DNA of 64,000 nucleotides from Kitagawia praeruptora. Taxonomy: Eukaryota; Streptophyta; Magnoliopsida; Apiales; Apiaceae. Every line of letters starts with the position of its first letter. Position 1 is the stretch's first letter. Under the pieces are notes generated by a model that saw only the letters and a list, made by a program, of their open reading frames with translations, was not told the origin of the DNA and searched no databases. A program made the position numbers and the translations under genes. The DNA lies in assembly GCA_037693485.1 (NCBI GenBank), contig CM075353.1, forward strand, positions 2,118,001-2,182,000, in the 5' to 3' direction. Of this stretch, positions 12,501-24,300 are shown one piece after another.

Positions 12501-13002
12501 AATAGACCTTGCCTTGTACCCTTAATATGAACCCAGCAGACCTGAGCCTAATACTCGTGAACGATTAGGTGTGGTACTATTTCAAGAAAATTCTGAAAAC
12601 AAGAACGTGTGATCTCTCAGCCTTTGTTAAGCTCCCAGCGAGGAGGTTGATTCTTATGCTGGCTATTGGTTACCATTTGACTAAATTTAACCTGTCATAT
12701 CAAAGAAAGTTACATACACGCTATTGTCGAACTACTTGGTGCAAGTATAAATAAGTTATAAATAAGTTGAGGATGTCAGTAAATAAGGGCTCTTATTTGA
12801 ATGTCTTTCTATGCCAGGTGGTCAACCTGGAGCCGAGAATGAGAATCATGCCGAGCACAATGGACAGCAGGCAGTTTTAAACGAGCAAGAACCTGGCATG
12901 GGCAATGATGGCAATCGCTGGTGGGGTATTGTAAAGGAGGTCCAAATGATTGTTTTTGGCTTTATCACTTCACTTCTTCCTGGGTTTCACAACATCGATT
13001 AG
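9518..13002 (+). CDS. HERP-like ER membrane protein, 278 aa, five exons
   Basis: Exons 9518-9568, 11170-11378, 11707-11946, 12047-12198 and 12818-13002 all join with GT-AG borders and matching phases (837 nt with stop). The protein has a Pro/Gly/Met-rich N-terminal half, a Gln-rich linker (about 103-119), a VVVRRFQIAF segment, two adjacent hydrophobic stretches (about 133-146 and 155-169), an acidic/Asn-rich region, and the end SLLPGFHNID. The layout and the hydrophobic pair before a short C-terminal helix resemble animal HERP/HERPUD proteins, which act with the HRD1 complex in ER-associated degradation; that role is inferred. The usual N-terminal ubiquitin-like domain is not present. Two ATGs occur in tandem at the start; I used the first. 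The short first exon is the least certain part. Confidence 0.7.
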
Positions 13003-13689
13003 ACTGCCAATATATGTAACACCAAGTTATTAGAAACCTTCAAGACAAAGAAAGTAAAAGGGTACACTTCTTTCATATTGGAGTATTTCTAATTATCAAA
13101 AATGTTACAAAATGTTATAGCACATGGTTGGGATGCATTCAAATTACTGCAAATACCTGCATTTCAGTTTATAAAAACTCCTCTTTGCAAGAGGAGCGGC
13201 TTTTAACTCTCATGGCTAACAATTTACTTTTAGTTATTTTTTGCTTTCCTAGTCTGGATGACATTGAGGGAGTTTCCTTTCAGAATCTGCCTTTAATCTA
13301 TTGTTTCAGGGGTGACATTCAGAAATAGTTATTGTCCAACTTCCCCTTCATCTTCAATAACGATATCTTGTTCACCAGTAGACATGTATTGTACACTTTA
13401 GCTGCAAGTGCAGAGAGGAGTTTGTTCCAAACCAAAATCTGTTGATACTTGATAGATTAGCTGTCCAAGAGTTTGTTTTACCATGTTTTTTGGTGATTTT
13501 AAAAGCTAATGTTGTTTGGTACATTAAAAAAATGTATCTGAAAAATGCTTCAATTTGCATTTCTGAAAAAAAAAAAATTCAACATATGATGAAAAGTTAA
13601 TATTTATTTGAACCGATCATAATCCTTTTCAACAATATTCTTAAATAAGAGTGGGAAGAAGATTTTGAAGACAAATATACAAAGGTATT
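13003..13689. other. 3' flank of the HERP-like gene, no further gene
   Basis: Probably contains the 3' UTR. Short frames here lack coding character. AT-rich, with a poly(A) run at about 13567-13577. Confidence 0.5.
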
Positions 13690-14276
13690 CTTTGGTTTAC
13701 TTTTCCACCGAAAGTCTCTCTAGCTTTTCATCTTCTTCTTCATTTTCTTCGGTCTCTTCTCCTTCGGCGGTGGTTTATCCACTGACCGGAGGCCCCTTTT
13801 CCGATCTAGTTTATTTCTTTCAATAAGTATCCTCATTCGGTGAGGATTGTGAGCTTTTGGCTTGTTTACCCATTTATTGGGTTTACTCGTCTCCTTGTAA
13901 GAGTTTGTTTGTCTCTCCTTGTGAGAGTTTATTTGTTCCTTTGTGTTCTTAGTTTGTTTTGTTGTTCTTGGGTATTTGATGATCAAGATCGATCTGTGGT
14001 TCGAAGCAGATGCAATTTTCAAGATGGTTGTACCGTCAATTGTAACGAGGATCTCCATTCAATGTTCAGATGCTTTGTCATCCATGTTATTTCTTGGTCC
14101 TAATACCGTGATTTCGGAGCCGTTCTTCAGTATTTGCTCATCTAATTATTTTGGAATATGCTTTTGTGATTATATTTCAGATATGTTCTTGTTATTCATA
14201 GGGAATTTACTTGATTGTAGATGCCGTATGGCTTCTTTTTAATGAAATCCCGGTACCCTTATCAAAAAAAAAAAAA
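13690..14276 (+). mobile_element. Truncated LINE-type (non-LTR) remnant with poly(A) tail
   Basis: The right end reads 'TTCTTTTTAATGAAATCCCG', then 'GTACCCTTATC' and an A tail (14264-14279), the usual 3' end of plant LINEs. The body is moderately GC-rich compared with its surroundings and includes several short frames (13840-14242) that do not form a recognisable protein. No target duplication was found and the 5' boundary is approximate. A SINE derived from such a LINE is an alternative. Confidence 0.55.
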
Positions 14277-14329
14277 AAATCCTTAAGGATCTTTTCTTTT
14301 TTTCCCTACAAAGGAAACAAACCGAATAA

Positions 14330-14545
14330 ATAGAAAAATGTTAGAGTCCCAAAATTCGTTCCCGAATTTATTCCCAAATGTCACGTGTCAGAATGTTATT
14401 GGTACTGATTCAAATAATAATGATGGACCCCCTGTAATCACAAAAATTTCACTAATTAAAACCTCACAAAATGCCACGTCATTCAAGAACTTAATTTGGG
14501 AACGCTTTCATAGCATTACTTTAAAGGGTGATGACCCAAAATAAT
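14330..14545. mobile_element. Possible MITE with TTTGGGA-type ends
   Basis: The left part (AATGTTAGAGTCCCAAAATT) and right part (TTTGGGAACGCTTTCATAGC) are loosely inverted, and the same phrases recur at 39171-39360. It also contains CACGTG-like and CCACGTCA motifs. Similarity is partial, so the boundaries are approximate. Confidence 0.4.
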
Positions 14546-14578
14546 CACCTGGGAAACTGGATGGCCCTTTTTACTGAC

Positions 14579-14790
14579 GGGACACGGTACATCGTGTACC
14601 GTGATAGGGGTGTGATGCGGAAAAGCGTCCTTCATAACAAGGCATGATACGGAGCTCCGTCTTCCGTGTTATGCATGATACGGTGGACGGTGTTCCGTGA
14701 CAGTGCTGCGCACCCACCTAACACGGAAGACCGTGTTCCGTATCATGCATAATACGGTACACGGTGTACCGTATTAGGGTAATACGGAGG
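14579..14790. repeat. Cluster of ACGG-based palindromes and a large hairpin
   Basis: Perfect palindromes: 14583-14603 (CACGGTACA, 3-nt loop, TGTACCGTG), 14649-14660 (ACGGAGCTCCGT) and 14750-14776 (13-bp arms starting TAATACGGTACAC, 1-nt centre). In addition GCATGATACGGA...TCTTCCGTGTT (14643-14671) pairs with the inverted copy at about 14721-14749 with a few mismatches. The block is GC-richer than its surroundings and has no coding frame. I do not recognise the family. Confidence 0.85.
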
Positions 14791-16203
14791 CCGAAACTAC
14801 GTATCCCGTCGGTATTTCGGACCATTTTTTTCAAAATCAGTATTTTGGGCAAAAACTTAGGAAAAATAGGCATTTTGGTAATTTCCTCTACTTTAAATTA
14901 AATTTTCTAACTTTTTTTTTTCTTTTCAAAAAAAAGTTTCTCCACACAATGTTAGCGAAGAAAGAATTTTTGTTTTTATTCTGTATCGGAAGAAAGACAA
15001 AAGAAGAAGAAAAACACTACACAACAACTTGGAAAGTAGTCAACACGCACTAACAAAGAAACCATATGTAATAAGATGATCATTTGCTCTCTCGTATATA
15101 GCAATAGCATTGCCCGTCGGCCCTTTACTCTCGGTGAGTCCACGTCCACCTTCTTCTTGTATAATTCTTACACCAACATGTTTTGTTCACTTGCTATTTC
15201 CTATCTGCACATAATCGCATGATCTCCGACATGTTGGATACGAGAGTTGAACCGATGATTCAATTCAATCTTTGCGTAGTTCGTTTTGCGTGCTATTTTT
15301 TATCTGTTTATAAATCCTTGTAGCTATATTCCTAGTTTATGTTTAAATTTTAGCATGAATTATCCTTACCATAGCAAAGAATGAGCATAATTTATGACAA
15401 AAATAAATGTAGTACATGAAAAACTTGACAATTATTCTGTATGTTATGTTAAGCAAGATTCTACTGTGGCTCCCTTGCAAGAAGCTCACAGTAGAATCTT
15501 GCTTTCCAACAGTCTAACAGTGTCCTCGACTTCCCCTGATTCTTCTTATGATCAATTTTGAGTCGCACAATTTTAATCAGATTTATGCTGTGGATCGGGT
15601 CAGGACAAAAGGAAAAAATAAATAAGGATCGTGTCATATCCTTAAATTCTCTGTGAAGATGTGAAAAGTCCTATGATATAAAAAATTACATAAACTTAAT
15701 ACAGAATCACAAAAACACCTGATTCATGCATTTCGGTGAACAGGTTGGAGGCAAGATCAATGGAATCTGCTTATCTCATTTAAATAGCCTGTGTAAGATA
15801 ATCTTAATTAATACACTCAAACGACATAAGATAATCTAAATACACTTAAACGACGTTGTTCGAGAAGCTTGCACATTTGGTCCAATATACTATATTGCAT
15901 ATTTAGGCATTGTGAGAGGATAGGTTGCTCATATCATAAATTCAAGGCTGGTTAATTTTTTTATGTGCTGCGCATAATAGAAAATAGATCACTGAATTTG
16001 GACATGAGAAGCTAATGTGGTAATTTGTGAAAATTTTGTGTATTTTTTTATTACGTGCTCATGTGGTAATTTTTTGAAAATTTTCTCGTTACATAACGTA
16101 TTTATTATCTAATTATGAATATTGAATTGATGAATGTGCTTAGAAAAAATTGCTGAAATATTGCTTTGCACCTGAGGCTTGAAAGCATCACACCCCAGCA
16201 AGC
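14791..16203. other. Upstream region of the F-box gene; possible 5' UTR exon and intron
   Basis: A purine-rich stretch near 14990-15050 is followed by 'TTACTCTCG' and a donor GTGAGTCC near 15135; an acceptor-like CCCCAG lies at about 16193-16198, just before the F-box ATG. This is consistent with an untranslated first exon and a ~1-kb intron, but unproven. A strong short hairpin lies at 15451-15504. Confidence 0.35.
15446..15511. ncRNA. Short perfect-stem hairpin, miRNA-like foldback
   Basis: The arm AAGCAAGATTCTACTGTG (15451-15468) is followed after 18 nt by its exact reverse complement (15487-15504). The stem extends outward (TGTT / AACA) with a small bulge, and inward (GGCT / AGCT). The size suits a small foldback RNA or a tiny MITE. 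There is no evidence of transcription, and I do not recognise a known plant miRNA. Confidence 0.35.
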
Positions 16204-17316
16204 ATGGATGTAAAAAATGTACGTTATGCATCCTTGTCACTGCAGAATCTTCCAAAAGAAATACTTAAAGAAATATTGTTGTTCATTCCTGTGAAATGCT
16301 TGCTACATTTAAGGTGTGTTAACAAGTCATTCTGTTCCTTGGTTAACACACATCTTAAACGCCGCATACTGTTTCTCCCACATTCAAAGCAACTGTTTGC
16401 TGAATACAGAATGCAGATCTTATCACCTGATACTGATTGTGGATCAGTAGAGAAGCTATTCCCTGAAACCTCATTTTTTAATGAATTTATGTATTCAGCC
16501 AAAATCTATGGTTATTGTAATGGCTTGATATGCCTAATTCTTGACATGGATGGATTAGGGCTCTGGAATCCTTCAACTAACGATTTCAAGATTTTGCCAA
16601 GACCAGGAAATCCGTTCCATGGGGGTGTCTTTTATGGAATGGGCAATTACAATTCTTCCATTGATGACTACAAGCTGGTTAGAGCGGCTGCTTCTAGATT
16701 TAAGGATGATGATCACGGGCTTGTTTATATTGACTCTCCTATCAAATTTGAGGTGTTCACAGGTAGATCATATACTTGGCGAAGAATTGCAGACTTTGGT
16801 ATTTTGCAATGCTATATACAAAAGCAGGCAGTACATTTTTGCGGGTCTTTGCACTGGTTGAAGCAAATATCAACAACTTTGGATGAAGCTTATGCTGCCT
16901 ATCCAAGTCTAGTGATCCTCTGCTTTGATTTGGCAAGAGAGAAAGTCCGGGAGATATGTTTGCCAACTAAGAGAAATTTAAGCATAGTCCGGAGTCGACT
17001 AGGTGTTTTGGGAGGTCGCCTTTGTGTGTGTTGTTACGAAGAAAATGATATTAAGATAAGAATGATAGACTACAATGGAAAGGCTTGTTGGAGTAAAGTT
17101 ATTTCTTTGGTAAAGCCAACAGTATCTTGCTATGCTATCCCGATTTGCATATCAAGAAAAAGGGAGGTCATAACACTTGCAGATGGAAGGGACTTGGTGA
17201 TGTATAATTTTAGTGGGAACTCATATAGGAAAATTGCTGTGGGTGACACTCAAAATTCATATAATGCTGCTTTCTTTGTTGAAAGTCTTGCCAGGCTCAG
17301 TCCTGATATGTCATAA
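16204..17316 (+). CDS. F-box protein, 370 aa
   Basis: A single-exon gene with an ATG at 16204. Residues about 13-55 form an F-box (LPKEILKEILLFIPVKCLLH, then LRCVNKSFCSLV), the domain that binds SKP1 in SCF ubiquitin ligases. A typical F-box-associated region follows, with GYCNGLICL and LWNPSTNDFKILP at about 102-133, then beta-strand-like segments to the C-terminus. This is the plant FBA/CPR1-like architecture, in which the C-terminal half recruits the substrate; the substrate cannot be read from sequence. Length and frame are intact. It differs from the broken F-box copy at 62.4-63.6 kb. Confidence 0.9.
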   Translation: MDVKNVRYASLSLQNLPKEILKEILLFIPVKCLLHLRCVNKSFCSLVNTHLKRRILFLPHSKQLFAEYRMQILSPDTDCGSVEKLFPETSFFNEFMYSAKIYGYCNGLICLILDMDGLGLWNPSTNDFKILPRPGNPFHGGVFYGMGNYNSSIDDYKLVRAAASRFKDDDHGLVYIDSPIKFEVFTGRSYTWRRIADFGILQCYIQKQAVHFCGSLHWLKQISTTLDEAYAAYPSLVILCFDLAREKVREICLPTKRNLSIVRSRLGVLGGRLCVCCYEENDIKIRMIDYNGKACWSKVISLVKPTVSCYAIPICISRKREVITLADGRDLVMYNFSGNSYRKIAVGDTQNSYNAAFFVESLARLSPDMS

Positions 17317-17962
17317 GTTACTCCACAATCTGTAGCAGACAGCAATCTAGTATGAGTTGCTATGAAATTTAGTTAATAATGCTCAAGAACCATAGATCCT
17401 CAACTGCTTTATTGTTCTGGTTATGGGATTATCTATTATTTCGAATTTTTTGATGCTTCTGAATACTTTTGTCGCTATCCTCCTTGCCGCAACCACAATT
17501 TTTTCGTTCGATTTTTGTTCAATGGACAATACTTAATAACAACTTTTTTTTTTGCCAAGTTACTTACTAACAACTTATTTTAACCAAACAAAATTCCTCA
17601 ATCGTTGTCTACTAAGTGAATTTATATGCATGAGCATTTGTTTTCATAAATCTCGAGATAAGCAAGAATCGAATAAGTTGTTTCTCAAAAATCTTAAGAA
17701 ATGGGCAAAATATGTAAAAGAGGGGGTAAGGTAAGATAAGGAGAGGGTGTAGGTGGGCACGTGAACCAATAAAAAGCAAACACAAAACACCAACATTACA
17801 AATTTACAATCATAATCCTTAGCTTTCAAGTCTGAATGTGTTATCCAACTTTAGATTCTGCACATACCACTGTAGTACATTAATCCTTATCCCCCCAAAT
17901 TTTTTTTTTTTTTGCTAAATCCTTATCCCCCAATTAATTTCACTATTTTATTATTGTTATTA
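17317..17962. other. Intergenic between the F-box gene and the BGAL9-type gene
   Basis: No gene. A short duplication of 'AATCCTTATCCCCC' with a poly(T) run occurs at about 17881-17932. Confidence 0.5.
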
Positions 17963-18221
17963 CTCCCTCTATCCCTTAATTTTCTTCCCATTTAGAATGT
18001 CGGGACTGTTCATAACAAGAGACAAATTACTAATTTATGTCTAATCTATAAAATCAAATATAGTCATTAGTGATCTTGTTGGATTCGTATTTATAAGTAC
18101 TTTAATACAGTGAAATTTTTATATTCAATACTAATACGAAATTAAAGATATTAACGAGTAAAAGTATGCATTGATAAACGTGTTCAAGAGAAATGGGAAG
18201 AGTTTTAAGGGACGGACTGAG
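17963..18221. mobile_element. Stowaway-like MITE, 259 bp, in the BGAL9 promoter
   Basis: Left end CTCCCTCTATCCC and right end GGGACGGACTGAG are inverted, with TA at both borders (17961-17962, 18222-18223). The interior matches the copies at 41796-42054 and 49450-49708 (shared phrases such as GATCTTGTTGGATTCGTATT), and all three are 259 bp long. It ends 108 bp upstream of the BGAL9-type ATG, so it may supply promoter or 5' UTR sequence. Confidence 0.8.
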
Positions 18222-18329
18222 TAGTATAGACAGTACTTATCTGCATCTTGTTCATTCTCCCTCCTATTTCTCTCATAGTTGAACACCCAGATAATATAAT
18301 ATAATATAATATTGTAGACGGAGTAAACT

Positions 18330-21300
18330 ATGGTCCCAACTCAAACTACACTCCTCCGATGTCTCCTCCTTACTACGGCGGCGATCATCGCCGTCGCTGG
18401 CGAGTATTTTAACCCGTTCAATGTGAGTTACGATCACCGAGCTCTCATCATCGACGGTCATCGCCGGATGCTCATTTCCGCCGGTATTCACTATCCTAGA
18501 GCCACTCCTCAGGTGCGTGCGTGTGTGTGTGCGCTGTTCTATCACTTCTATCCAACCCCACCCCCCCTTGTATTTAATTAATCAATTTCAACTACTATAG
18601 TAGTATTCACCCCCGATGTGTAGTACTGTATATTTTTTTGACCTTCCACGTGTATTTTTCCTTATAATTTTTACATTTCATATACTATCTCACAATAAAT
18701 TTTAGAATTGTTTAGTAGTATTAATAACCAAAAAACAGAACCTCTCTCTCTTTATTCAGTTTATTTGTACTCCATTGTTTATGGTCAAGATGGCCATTTT
18801 TGTATTACAATCTAGAAACTAATTCTAATTACAAGATTTGGAATTTTAGACACCATTGCATTATCATTGTTTTATCAATTAAAAATGTGAGTTTTCAAAA
18901 GAAAAAAATTAAAAAAAAAATGTCAAATTCTAACTCTGTACATGAGTATACCTTATGAACTCTGTTCAAACATGGACGGAGTAGTATTTACTCCATCCTT
19001 GGCCTGGCACACCATGTTTATGTTTATTTATTTAGGCTATTGAGGTAATAACTACGTAGCATTTTCATCACCTGTAACCATTTCACTCAAATTCCCACCA
19101 AGCTCTTACATATCCTGTTACGATAGACTATGTGGCCTCTATAACTTCTCCTTTGCATCGCAGGGCGCTACATTTCATACCTAGTGTTTCATTTCATGTG
19201 TCCCAATATATATATATTATTTTTGTTGACAAGCTTCGAGTTGCATGTGCTTCTTGTCCTACTCATTACAATTTGCTTGCAGATGTGGCCTGATCTTATT
19301 GCAAAGAGCAAGGAAGGTGGCGCAGATGTTATCCAAACATACGTATTTTGGAGTGGTCATGAACCAGTGAAAGGAAAGGTTTGATTTCCTATTCAGAGGT
19401 TTGCCGTTATAAGGTCGATTTAACTCTTGTTGTTTATACTTTTTTACCGTTTAAATCCAGTATAACTTTCAAGGGAGATATGATCTCGTCAAGTTTGTGA
19501 AGCTAGTGGGATCAAATGGCCTCTATCTTCATCTACGGATAGGTCCTTATGTTTGCGCCGAGTGGAACTTTGGGTCTCATCCTATTCCTCTTCCCTTTTG
19601 CAGTTTTATTTTGTTATCATTTATCTTCCAGTTTCCAGTTTGTTCGCTTGAAACAAGTTTACACCCTTTGATGAAATAGTTTAATGGCATATTGTATTAC
19701 TCTGAAGTTATTCCTTGAATTGCAATACATGCTGAGGTGTAGTTATGTACATTGTGACTGAGTTTCGGTACCTACTGCTGACGCATATAATCATAATGTC
19801 CTGTGCGATCTTTTTATGCAGTAAAATTCTTCTCCATCACCTATTGTGTTTAACTCCATAAATGATTCCCGCTCTCTCAAAATTGGTTCTTCTATTATTG
19901 AATCTTGCTAGACATTCTTGTTATTCATCTAAGCGAGCACACACGCATGTGCACACCTGTGTGGCTAAACACACATTGTATTACATAGAAATGAGCTGCT
20001 AAACCTTTGCATCAGCTAGGTAAGTTTGATTGTAAAATAAAGCATTAACATTAAAAAAAGAAAACATTAACAGTCATAGATGGTGCAGCGATTACTCATG
20101 TCTTTTGTAAAAAATCAATTTTGAATAATTATTACATTTTGCAGCATCTTTATGAAGTTTGTTTGAAATTACTTTATCTTTGGAGACTAGAAATTGGTTG
20201 CTTAATAGAAACCCGTGATCAACTGTAGTTATTATTTGTCTGATAATGTAATAACCTTTCAGGGGGTTTCCAGTCTGGCTTCGTGATGTACCTGGTATTG
20301 AATTTCGTACTAACAATGAGCCATTCAAGGTACAAGGCAGATAACAATTTGAAGATAGAAAGTGTTTTTATGGATTATGTGACAGATTGAAATATATAGT
20401 GCTAGGTATAGAGTATCAATATGGTCTGCTAAGAAAATTCCTATACTGTAGTACTTTTTAAAATATATAGCTAGGACATAGTTCGTTCCAAGTTCAATGT
20501 TTACGGATATCATTTTTGGAATAAGCATACCTATATAAATTTTTTGATTAATCACAGAGAAGAGGTTTAGATGTTTTTAAACTTGTGAACTTTTCGAAAT
20601 TGATTTGTGTTTTAATTAGTTAAGTTTGCGAGCCCTTCTAATAAACTACTTCTTATTTATGTACATTAAATATTGTTTTTCCTCCCAATCTTTCAAACTG
20701 TATGGTGTTCTTGTTTTTTTTTCCCCCACAAATGTTGATTAATTGATTGCTATGTTATCATACCTCATTTATTTCCAGGATGAGATGCAGCGGTTCGTGA
20801 AAAAGATAGTTGAACTTATGCGGGAGGAAAATCTCTTTAGCTGGCAAGGTGGCCCAATCATTATGTTGCAGGTTGTAGGAATGGTTTCTGTAAATTTATC
20901 TTATATTGACTACTTTACTTGTAGATGTGTTATACTTTATGAAATATATATGTTCTATCAGCCTAATGCAATGTGCCGTTTATATAAAGAGCGAAATGGA
21001 ATTCATTTAAAACAAATTGTGATTAACGAATCATACAACCCCTTATCACGTTTAATGCATCTCATCGTGTATGATAAGATACTGGAGTAAGGTGTACAAA
21101 TAATAAAACTAAAGTGACTAGTGACATCTAAGCTTGAGGAGTAAAACGATCACCGTTATTGATAATTATGTCAATGCATTTGTTACTTCTACGAAATCAT
21201 ACTATTCCAAAAATATGAGGGTTAGGTGCAGTTGTTATCAAGTAGACAATTTGTATTGTCTTGCAGTAGAAAATTTTAGAAAAGAAGTGATGTCATTCTC

Positions 21301-24300
21301 TTAAATCTATTTTGGTGCTTAAGTACAAGTCCCTTTTAGTTGGACTCCTTTGGTGTTTCTCTTTTTCTGTTAAAGCACTTGTATCTCTGGCATCCTATAA
21401 TTGATTTGTTTATCAGATTGAGAATGAGTATGGGAATATTGAGGGCTCTTTTGGACAGAAAGGAAAGGACTATATAAAATGGGCTGCCAAAATGGCTGTT
21501 GGACTTGGTGCTGGTGTTCCATGGGTTATGTGCAAGCAAGTAGATGCTCCTGAATTCATAGTAAACTCTTTCTACCTTGCTGTTTTTTTTTACATGTTCT
21601 AATGCTATTACATTTGATTATGAGAAAACAAGATTCTCATTTTTTATAATATGACCCTTGTTTGAATTGAGAAGATTGATTAATTGAAATACTTGATGCT
21701 GTTATTTATAAGTGGTTACTCTCAAAATTGTAATTTCTTGTTCATTTCGTTGTTTCTGTTAAAGTTTTATAAAATAGGTAATTGTTGATAAAAGTAAAAT
21801 AAAAGTAAACAAAAACTAATCAAAAAGTAAACAAAACAAAATTGTTTATTTATATTGATTCCATAAAACAAACTACATTGTTAGCCTTTATATAGGCTGT
21901 TAAAACAAATTTACCTAAAAAATAGGTAACCCTAATTGGTACGTGAACAAAATATCTATCTAAATCTCCACTAAAAACTATAACTATTTCCTAAACATCA
22001 GGATTTATTAAAATCTAAAACATAACTAATTTTATTTGAAATTTGAATCATAGATATCCAACAGTTTCTACTATGTTTCTTGCAGCTAGATGCCTGTAAT
22101 GGATACTATTGCGACAGTTTTAGACCAAATTCGAAAAAGAAGCCAATGCTTTGGACAGAAAATTGGGATGGATGGTGAGTACCAAGAAATCTTTGTTGAT
22201 GAATACTTGATAGATGCTCTTCTCCATATCTGTTCATTGTATTTGCTTTTGGTTTTACATTTACCACTTAATAAATTACCCTCATCTTTATACAGTAGTA
22301 TATTGCTCTTCTTCAGGTTCTTCTTATTCAAGTAGTCTAGTACTGTTCTTATTTCCATATCTAGTTGGTCATCTCAGGAATGAAATGTTTAGAAATAGAA
22401 GAGCAAAATCTAGAAGATAGAAAAGGGCCAATAAATAGCACAGGAAATAATTCTCCCATACGGAAAAGAAAATGTTAGGGTGATATCTTTGGGAAGCCAG
22501 CAAGAGATCGCTGATAACAATGTTCATGTTTGGTAATATTGAGTAAAAAAAATTAAAATGATAGAAAAACAGTGACATTTGAATGTCACAATTTCACCTT
22601 ATCTTAAATTAACAAACATATTGGAACACTTTTAAACGTTAAACTCTGTCATTAAATTTCTTGATGGAGGAATTTGTCTCTGTTTTTCTGATGTCATTAT
22701 ATTCTTATTTGTGGAATGTGATGACATTAGCTGACGGGAACTGTTAAACATGGTTTAACCTGACACAGTGACCACAAATCAAACATAACAAAAGGCTATT
22801 CACATTGCTATTGAACAAATTAAACAATTTGAATTTGAGAACTGATTTTTTTGCATCCCTGAATCGAATATGTTTTACTTAAATAATACGACACAGGCCT
22901 GGGTATTGAGCTCATGATTTCTGTTTGCTTTTATATTCCCTCTTAATGAAGGTATACAACTTGGGGTGGTCCACTTCCCCATAGACCAGTTGAAGACCTA
23001 GCATTTGCAGTTGCTCGCTTTTTCCAACGTGGAGGAAGCTTTCAGAATTATTATATGGTATGAGACACAAACCAATAAAAATTGTTATCATTCTGAATAT
23101 AATATGAACCCTTACAAAGCTTAGTTCACAATTATAAATTTAAGTATTTTTGGAAAACTGTTTCTTGTAGTTCTGGTTGACAGAATTGTTCAATTAACTG
23201 AGTAAGAAAGCAGAGTATAGTAATGAATCTAGGAATTTACATTTTAGATATACAAAAAGTCAAAAGATGCATTATATTATTACCTATACATGTGAAGAAA
23301 TCACTTACGAAAGAAACTTAGCACTCATGTGTGTCCTACTCTGTTTTTGCAGTATTTTGGTGGTACAAACTTCGGAAGGACTTCCGGAGGTCCAAATTAT
23401 ATCACTAGTTATGACTATGATGCCCCCGTCGATGAGTACGGTAATAATTTAACCAACATTAAGTTATGTAAGTCAAGGAGAATGCCAAAAATAAAAAATG
23501 TTAATATTACTTTTGTATGCATTTATTCTGTTGGTGTTTACATAATGTCATCCTTAGAAAATGTGGTTATATGTTTTTTTTTAAATTCGTCATAGGACTT
23601 CTGAGCCAACCAAAATGGGGACACTTGAAAGATCTTCATGCGGCTATAAAGCTTTGTGAACCTGCACTTGTTGCTGCTGATTCGCCTCAGTATATGAAAT
23701 TAGGTCCACAGCAGGAGGTTTGTCCCAACTGAATAAGTTTAAGGATTATGTATCTTATATTTTGTACATTACTATGTTGTCATCTTCATAGCGCAGTTAG
23801 CTACAACATACAAAATCCTGAATGTTCAGTAATGGCATTTCTATGCTACCAAGATCTTAGAAACTAATGTCCATCAGTTGAGCCATTTAAGTGATAAAAG
23901 AGCTGCCTCTGCATTATTGAGACCAAATTTCAGTGAAGGAAAGGAAGGCGTGCAAAAAGATTATCCCTACTTGAGTCCTGTCTAGATCGGATTTCTTTCA
24001 TAACCTTGCCTTTTGTTTGATGGGTAGATTAGGTTTTACACTTTATTGGCTGATCAGGAATCACCCTGTCTGTACTAAAAGTTAAGATCCGAACAGTTGT
24101 TACTTAACAATTCGTCAGTGTCATCAATTTGACGCTATCATATCTATAATTCTTTTTAAATTTATATGTTATCTGAAGTTGGAAGTTGACTTAAATTCAA
24201 ATTACAAATTGTAGGTGCATGTGTACCGTGGAAATAAAGTTGACGACGGACAAAATGGAACTTTCTCCAAAAGTGGGAGTATCTGTGCAGCATTCCTTGC

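Noticed and set aside
13720..14242. Overlapping frames of 87-112 codons
   Set aside because: Lie in a LINE-type remnant; no reverse transcriptase or endonuclease motif.
15487..15511. Resemblance of AGAATCTTG to the start of miR172
   Set aside because: Only nine bases agree; the rest of the arm differs, so it is not miR172.
16224..16966. Frames antisense to or overlapping the F-box gene
   Set aside because: Shadows of the real coding strand.
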